From the NCBI GenBank assembly GCA_021826605.1, contig JAKAZF010000060.1, forward strand, positions 1 to 9,708: a stretch of 9,708 bases of DNA. The letters run 5' to 3'. The stretch is from Planctomycetota bacterium (GTDB lineage: Bacteria > Planctomycetota > Phycisphaerae > WQYP01). Under the pieces are notes generated by a model that did no database searches, was not told the DNA's origin, and was given only the letters and a program-made list of their open reading frames with translations. Position numbers and translations under genes: made by a program. Below are positions 6,037 through 9,708 of the stretch, in pieces (positions within the stretch are counted from its first letter, which is position 1; each line of letters begins with the position of its first letter).

Positions 6037-6441
6037 TCACGCGGGATTCGCCGCCAGCTTGTACATCACAAAATGCACCAATGTGTTCACCGTAAAAACA
6101 TCCCGGAACTTGCTGATATCCGGATCCTGCTCAAACGTGGTCATATCGGCAACCGCAAAAGGCATTCGCTTTTTCAGCTCGTCAAGCCCCTTCGCTGTAA
6201 GCTTCCCATTGCTCACGAGTTCCGGATTTGTCAGGAACGATTCAATGCTCATATCACCAGGCTGAATTTTGATGCCAAACGCTTTTTCAAGCTGAAACTG
6301 GATATCCAGATAGTCAATGGATTCGGCACCGAGGTCCTGCGTGAGTTTCGCCTGCGGTTGAACTTCATCCGCATCAACCGCCAATGCGGAAGTCAATACA
6401 TCGCGTACTTTGGAAAACACTTCTTCTTCTGTCATGGCCAT
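6037..6441 (-). CDS. Acyl carrier protein with extended C-terminus
   Basis: Carries acyl chains on a phosphopantetheine arm. The attachment serine is probably Ser41 in Q-D-L-G-A-E-S-I-D-Y-L-D, an A-E-S-I-D variant of the usual D-S-L-D site. I associate this variant with specialised rather than housekeeping carriers. At 134 residues it is well above the usual 75-85: after the four-helix domain (about 5-85) comes a K-L-T-A-K-G-L-D-E-L-K-K segment and a tail ending F-T-V-N-T-L-V-H-F-V-M-Y-K-L. AAGGGG at 6449-6454 stands 7 nt before ATG 6441, which decides the start over the second ATG two codons in. It follows the FabZ-like gene on the same strand by 97 nt, so a shared transcript and substrate are likely. 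No terminator on this strand was seen after it. Confidence 0.87.
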   Translation of the reverse strand: MAMTEEEVFSKVRDVLTSALAVDADEVQPQAKLTQDLGAESIDYLDIQFQLEKAFGIKIQPGDMSIESFLTNPELVSNGKLTAKGLDELKKRMPFAVADMTTFEQDPDISKFRDVFTVNTLVHFVMYKLAANPA

Positions 6442-6538
6442 TGTAAATCCCCTTATCCTTCTGTAAACATTACCTGAACTTAATCCAATTACACTTTACT
6501 TAAGTCTCTTGGCCGCTGATGGCAGGCCCGGTCGCCAC

Positions 6539-7084
6539 TTACGCCGCAATCGATCGCTGAAGCTCACGCCACCGACGCCGCATATTATCAATGATAACCT
6601 GATCAAGGGCCGCCAGATTTGTGTCACTGTCCGCCAGATTCTTATGTGCCAGCTCCAGCCGCCCTTGAATCGCCGTGGCCTGTCCGACGGAACCCCGAAT
6701 CTTGAATTCACTGCGCATCGCTTCCAATCGAATAACATCCACCTGAATATGCAGTGCGTTGCCCGGCGAAACAAATGTCCCATACCGGATTCCGCGGACT
6801 TCCTTGAGTACAACCAGGCTGTGTTGAAACTGGTCCCATTCCCGGACCAGCCACGCGGCCGCCTGTATTGCCGCTTCCAGCATCATAACGCCCGGTAATA
6901 CCGGAAAGTCCGGAAAATGATCCGCGAGATATTCTTCCGCCAGACTCACCTGCTTGATCATGGTAATGGATCGAGCTGATTCATGTCTTATCAGAGCGTC
7001 AACGAGAATAAATTTCAAACGCGGCAACCCTTTGTCGGCCATCCCACGGGGAAGCGCATGCTCCATCAGCCGCAGGGATTGCAT
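6539..7084 (-). CDS. FabA/FabZ-like 3-hydroxyacyl-ACP dehydratase (hotdog fold)
   Basis: Probably removes water from 3-hydroxyacyl chains on the neighbouring carrier protein. From ATG 7084 it has 181 residues. The core L-K-F-I-L-V-D-A-L leads to the active-site block D-H-F-P-D-F-P-V-L-P-G-V-M-M-L-E-A-A-I-Q, matching the FabZ pattern H-F-P-x-x-P-x-x-P-G-V-x-x-x-E; catalytic residues are His56 and Glu70. The following beta strands diverge from housekeeping FabZ, and the C-terminal 30 residues form a charged helix. The start is not settled: TTG 7114, ATG 7084, ATG 7066 and ATG 7042 are all in frame with weak ribosome sites. It lies first in a two-gene unit with the carrier protein. No ketosynthase or reductase is in the window, so the pathway (standard fatty acids or a special lipid) is open. 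Confidence 0.82.
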   Translation of the reverse strand: MQSLRLMEHALPRGMADKGLPRLKFILVDALIRHESARSITMIKQVSLAEEYLADHFPDFPVLPGVMMLEAAIQAAAWLVREWDQFQHSLVVLKEVRGIRYGTFVSPGNALHIQVDVIRLEAMRSEFKIRGSVGQATAIQGRLELAHKNLADSDTNLAALDQVIIDNMRRRWRELQRSIAA

Positions 7085-7228
7085 ATTTTTACCCGTTATC
7101 AAGGGTTTTGACAAGAAGCGCCGGCCTTATCTTCGGCGGTGGGGCGCGGCAATAAATCAAGGCATTGCGCCGGAACACCCGATTGCAATTGTAGCCGCGG
7201 GTACTTGCACCGCACGTTTTCGGCGATG

Positions 7229-7414
7229 TTTTGAACCACGGGTAAAGGAAGGCGGAGGTCAAGCATGCTGTCGCTGCGGCGGTGATAACGAAGTTAACCG
7301 CAAAGGGGCGTAAGAACGCAAAGGGGTGACGACCGCTTTTGAACCACGAGGTAACGGAGGTGAGCGGAGGGCTCGACGGGGAGTAGTCACAGAGATCACA
7401 GAGGCGACAGAGAT
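7229..7414. repeat. Gene-free stretch with 9-nt periodic repeats and a 12-nt direct repeat
   Basis: The 490 bases from 7085 to 7577 hold no convincing gene. Within them TTTTGAACCACG occurs twice (7229-7240, 7337-7348). CGCAAAGGGG occurs twice exactly 18 nt apart (7299-7308, 7317-7326) with a related unit between. CACAGAGAT, CACAGAGGC and GACAGAGAT follow each other without a gap (7388-7414), again with period 9. From memory, similar CGCAAAG and ACAGAG strings occur in non-coding DNA of several environmental phyla and produce false protein predictions. Their role is unknown. Confidence 0.55.
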
Positions 7415-7577
7415 GCGACGCGATGACGACCTCGGCGGCGATAATTGCCACGACGTAACAGATCGCGACCTGATGTTTAGCGGGCGGAGGCGGCCTCGCC
7501 GCGCCTTAGGGATGAATATACTATGGACCGTCGCTAGATTCCCTAGATTCTGGCGGATAGTAGATTTGGAGACTCGA

Positions 7578-7838
7578 ATGGAAGCCTTTGGATATACGAG
7601 CAATGCTCCGGATGCGGAGCGCCCCTTGGAATTGCGAGAAGTGACCTTGCTCCTAACGATGGGGGAGATCGATGCAGTAATCGCATTTCTAGAAAACGTA
7701 CGGAGCCGATTCGAAGATTGTACGCCGACATCCGGGCGGTCGCACCTCCATTTGAAAGATTGGTGGAAAGCGTGGAGCGATTCTCATCCGGACATAATCG
7801 TCGCCTACCGTAGCCCTAATTTTCATGATAAGCCATAA
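7578..7838 (+). CDS. Small hypothetical protein, possibly Imm32-like immunity protein
   Basis: 86 residues from ATG 7578, with GGAG at 7568-7571 spaced 6 nt before it. The frame is open upstream to 7326, but that part translates repeat DNA into low-complexity basic sequence, so the later start is chosen. The protein runs L-E-L-R-E-V-T-L-L-L-T (strand), M-G-E-I-D-A-V-I-A-F-L-E-N-V-R (helix), then H-L-H-L-K-D-W-W and P-D-I-I-V. This strand-helix-H-x-H-P-D-I-I-V layout resembles small immunity proteins of the Imm32 type as I remember them; no search was possible. An RHS remnant lies just downstream, which fits a toxin-immunity neighbourhood. It could equally be an unrelated small protein. Confidence 0.5.
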   Translation: MEAFGYTSNAPDAERPLELREVTLLLTMGEIDAVIAFLENVRSRFEDCTPTSGRSHLHLKDWWKAWSDSHPDIIVAYRSPNFHDKP

Positions 7839-7933
7839 TCGCACTGAAGAATTGGGACAGTCACCTATAAAAATGGACATCGAAGTCGATGGCCAAAGCG
7901 AATTGCAGTTGATAAGGCAGTTTGAAGCAGTAA

Positions 7934-8542
7934 ATGGTGCGGCGGAAATTTCCACCACGCCGTATGTTGGGTATACTTAATTATGATCCATCGAATGGTT
8001 CAAGGATTACCAGTATGGTCTATCCCAACGGCAGAACGATTGATTATTCCTACGGCTCCGGCATGCGCAATGCCAATGCCGCTATCAATAACCTCGGTTC
8101 ATGGACGCCGATAACAAGCAGTATAGAGCCGATAACCTTTGGCCAAAGCTTCAATGATCTATTGAGTGGGGAAGGCTTCGCTGCCCGCGCCCTTCAAATT
8201 GCGCCGAACATGGAGCAGCAATTAACAACTGCATCGCTATTAGGCGGTCAGCCGGATGGCTTAACTATTGGAAAGAATATCACGCCCTCGGTAGATGATC
8301 CCCAAACCTCTAATACTTACAAAAATGATTTGTACCTATCATGGATGTATCAACGATCTGTAGTTTCATTGAAAAATACAAAGACATTGATGCCATGGAT
8401 TACAGATAGCGGCAGTTCCATCCCGAGGCCCAATAGCATTCCGAATGATCCAGCCGATCCGAAGATCATCAATTCTTGGGTATTCGCCTTTGCGCATCAA
8501 GAGGTTTTTGGCATACTCTTAAATCCGAGGGTAAATAAATGA
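7934..8542 (+). CDS. Hypothetical protein beginning with an RHS/YD-repeat remnant
   Basis: 202 residues from ATG 7934, which has no good ribosome site; ATG 8014 and ATG 8063 are later options. Residues 15-43 read like one YD/RHS repeat: L-N-Y-D-P-S-N-G-S-R-I-T-S-M-V-Y-P-N-G-R, then T-I-D-Y-S-Y-G-S-G. Residues 44-202 match no family I recognise and include G-Q-P-D-G-L-T-I-G-K-N-I and N-D-L-Y-L-S-W-M-Y-Q-R. No RHS core closing motif (D-P-x-G) is present. The stop overlaps the start of the next gene as ATGA, so the pair is probably translated together. Options are a displaced RHS C-terminal tip, a decayed RHS gene, or a chance junction with a real gene starting at 8063. Confidence 0.5.
   Translation: MVRRKFPPRRMLGILNYDPSNGSRITSMVYPNGRTIDYSYGSGMRNANAAINNLGSWTPITSSIEPITFGQSFNDLLSGEGFAARALQIAPNMEQQLTTASLLGGQPDGLTIGKNITPSVDDPQTSNTYKNDLYLSWMYQRSVVSLKNTKTLMPWITDSGSSIPRPNSIPNDPADPKIINSWVFAFAHQEVFGILLNPRVNK
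7976..8062 (+). pseudogene. RHS/YD-repeat fragment
   Basis: About 29 codons match one repeat of an RHS protein (Y-D, N-G-R/S, S-M-V-Y-P-N-G-R, Y-x-Y-G). Intact RHS proteins carry dozens of such repeats in a shell around a toxin. Here no repeat precedes it: the in-frame bases before 7964 do not look like RHS sequence. The left boundary is therefore a break or recombination point. Confidence 0.55.
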
Positions 8543-9654
8543 ATTACCGACAAGATAGTTTACGTCCATCTATCAGAATGATCATGGTGCTCGTAATTGG
8601 TTGCAGCTTCATAAACTTGTGTGAGTCCCACAGTGAAGCTGCACGGATAGCCCTTAATGTTAAATCGGCACAATTCTGGCAAAATGCAACATTTGCTGTT
8701 GTAACTGTGCGAAACTGGAAAAAAGTGCAGGGGCAATATGTAGAACGATATTTAGCAAACGTCCGGGTATTAGCTATTTTGGCAACAGAACATCATATTC
8801 CAGATAATCTGGAAATATGGATAAATAAAGGCGATCTGTCCGAGGCGGGTTCAATTTGCCCCGGAGGTACGTTTGTGGTATTCATGCTAAAGGGTCGCGG
8901 TGGTCGTTGGTCTATTCCAAGTGATGTTACGGCGATCATACCTAGAGAAAGTAATTCATGGCCGGTCAAAGGAATTTCTGACCCAGTTGTATCTTTAGTC
9001 AGTGCTCAAATAAAAAAACTGACTACCGCAGCCGGTGTTCATCCACGAGCGTGGATTTCTCATGCGTCAACTAACCAAATACAATCTGAACCAACGACGG
9101 CCCCCGGCATCAACAAACAGATAATGACCAGTTCATGGTTGCCATGGGGTCATGGTTATACGACCGAAACGGGCATCAATTTCAGAGGGAGATTTTGGGC
9201 AACCAATTCAGTTGTTGTTTTACGCATTAGTCGTCTGCTGCCGCAACGTTATATCGCTGCTTATTATCCCCCAATGGCCACGGAAATATCCGCGCGGGTG
9301 GTATTGGTGTGTGCGACGGATTTACCCGTTCCAACAAAGATTAATCTAACCTGTATTTGGGCCAAAGGCATTGTAGGAAAGGTACTGCCACCATTTCGTG
9401 TAATTAAGCCGGGGGCGCTATTTCTTGCAAGCATATATACGCCAGAATATTGGTATGGACGAAACAAGGGAAAAGTTGTAACGAATTGGCTGATTCAACC
9501 AAATATATTGGTAGCATTTATGCCAAATAAGATGTCGCTGGTTCCGATTTCGGGTTTAAATGACCCAAAGCTGCAACAAACTGAAATAAAAGTGGCTGCC
9601 GTCCGGAAGGAATATTGGAAGGGATGGGCGAAGTATCAGTTGGCTCATCCATAA
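8539..9654 (+). CDS. Exported hypothetical protein with two copies of an unknown domain
   Basis: 371 residues. GAGG at 8527-8530 lies 8 nt before ATG 8539, and the ATGA overlap couples it to the preceding gene. The N-terminus has a basic stretch, then the hydrophobic segment M-I-M-V-L-V-I-G-C-S-F-I-N-L (14-27) and S-E-A-A (32-35), giving a signal peptide cleaved near residue 34; V-I-G-C (19-22) could instead be a lipobox. Two diverged repeats follow, about 42-161 and 214-354. Aligned landmarks are F-W (46/219), A-T (82/259), I-W (93/273), P-G (108/291) and P-V-K-G-I-S-D-P (142) with P-I-S-G-L-N-D-P (336). A Ser/Thr/Pro-containing linker joins them. I recognise no family. Location is probably periplasmic or surface. 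The DNA is AT-richer than the core genes. Confidence 0.7.
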   Translation: MNYRQDSLRPSIRMIMVLVIGCSFINLCESHSEAARIALNVKSAQFWQNATFAVVTVRNWKKVQGQYVERYLANVRVLAILATEHHIPDNLEIWINKGDLSEAGSICPGGTFVVFMLKGRGGRWSIPSDVTAIIPRESNSWPVKGISDPVVSLVSAQIKKLTTAAGVHPRAWISHASTNQIQSEPTTAPGINKQIMTSSWLPWGHGYTTETGINFRGRFWATNSVVVLRISRLLPQRYIAAYYPPMATEISARVVLVCATDLPVPTKINLTCIWAKGIVGKVLPPFRVIKPGALFLASIYTPEYWYGRNKGKVVTNWLIQPNILVAFMPNKMSLVPISGLNDPKLQQTEIKVAAVRKEYWKGWAKYQLAHP

Positions 9655-9708
9655 TGTCTATTAGAAAAGTGAAATGGAGTCGTGGTTAGTCAATGGAAAA
9701 GGTGGCGG

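Noticed and set aside
7326..7577. N-terminal extension of the small Imm-like gene back to 7326
   Set aside because: The added 84 residues are basic low-complexity translation of repeats; a good GGAG stands before ATG 7578.
7089..7603. Two overlapping minus-strand open frames rich in Ser, Cys, Leu and Arg
   Set aside because: They translate the 9-nt repeat DNA; such repeats are a known source of false protein calls.
7854..7866. GGGACAGTCACC-like string as a possible insertion-sequence end
   Set aside because: It is reminiscent of sequences seen near transposases, but there is no partner repeat, target duplication or transposase here.
7873..7980. 35-codon open frame M-D-I-E-V-D-G-Q-S-E-L
   Set aside because: It has a plausible protein-like start but no ribosome site, and it overlaps the RHS-headed frame. 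It could be a truncated small gene, but support is too thin to annotate.
9674..9708. Start of another gene at ATG 9674 or ATG 9693
   Set aside because: Only 5 to 11 codons are visible before the window ends and neither has a clear ribosome site.
1..9708. CRISPR array, retron, prophage or complete transposase
   Set aside because: No regularly spaced repeat-spacer series, reverse transcriptase, integrase, phage structural gene or transposase motif was found in any frame.

Overview
The window looks like chromosomal DNA of a Planctomycetota bacterium, most likely of the Phycisphaerae type. This placement is an inference. It rests mainly on the cut-off gene at the left edge, whose L-L-D-L-T-R-E-S-D-N-T-S-L-G-A-E-L-L block I associate with planctomycete membrane proteins, and on the style of the acyl carrier protein and the zinc-ribbon/RNase H pair. 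No rRNA or other strong phylogenetic marker is present.

Positions 1-5793 are ordinary core chromosome. In order they hold: the 3' end of a membrane protein gene; an OmpA/MotB-like lipoprotein with its own intrinsic terminator; a phospholipid-N-methyltransferase-like enzyme; prfB (release factor 2) on the minus strand, which needs a programmed +1 frameshift at CTT TGA C; a 2Fe-2S ferredoxin divergent from prfB; a coiled-coil zinc-ribbon protein (COG1579 type) followed by an RNase HI; and tRNA-Leu(CAG).

Positions 5794-6036 carry a nested repeat structure. A 206-bp imperfect inverted repeat is interrupted in its left arm by a 46-bp near-perfect palindrome bounded by CTAG. A 13-nt copy of one palindrome end also forms the stop codon of prfB, 3.4 kb away.

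Positions 6037-7084 hold a minus-strand lipid gene pair: a FabA/FabZ-type hotdog dehydratase and a long acyl carrier protein with an A-E-S-I-D phosphopantetheine site. Together they could carry and dehydrate 3-hydroxyacyl chains, but no ketosynthase is in the window.

Positions 7085-9708 are accessory. About 460 bp without a gene contain 9-nt periodic repeats. Then come a small gene that may be an Imm32-like immunity protein, an open frame that starts with an RHS/YD-repeat remnant, and, overlapping it by ATGA, an exported 371-residue protein built of two diverged copies of one unknown domain. The DNA from about 7840 onward is visibly more AT-rich than the core genes. The best candidate for something undescribed is this RHS-remnant/exported-protein pair; the best-supported structural oddity is the nested inverted repeat after the tRNA.
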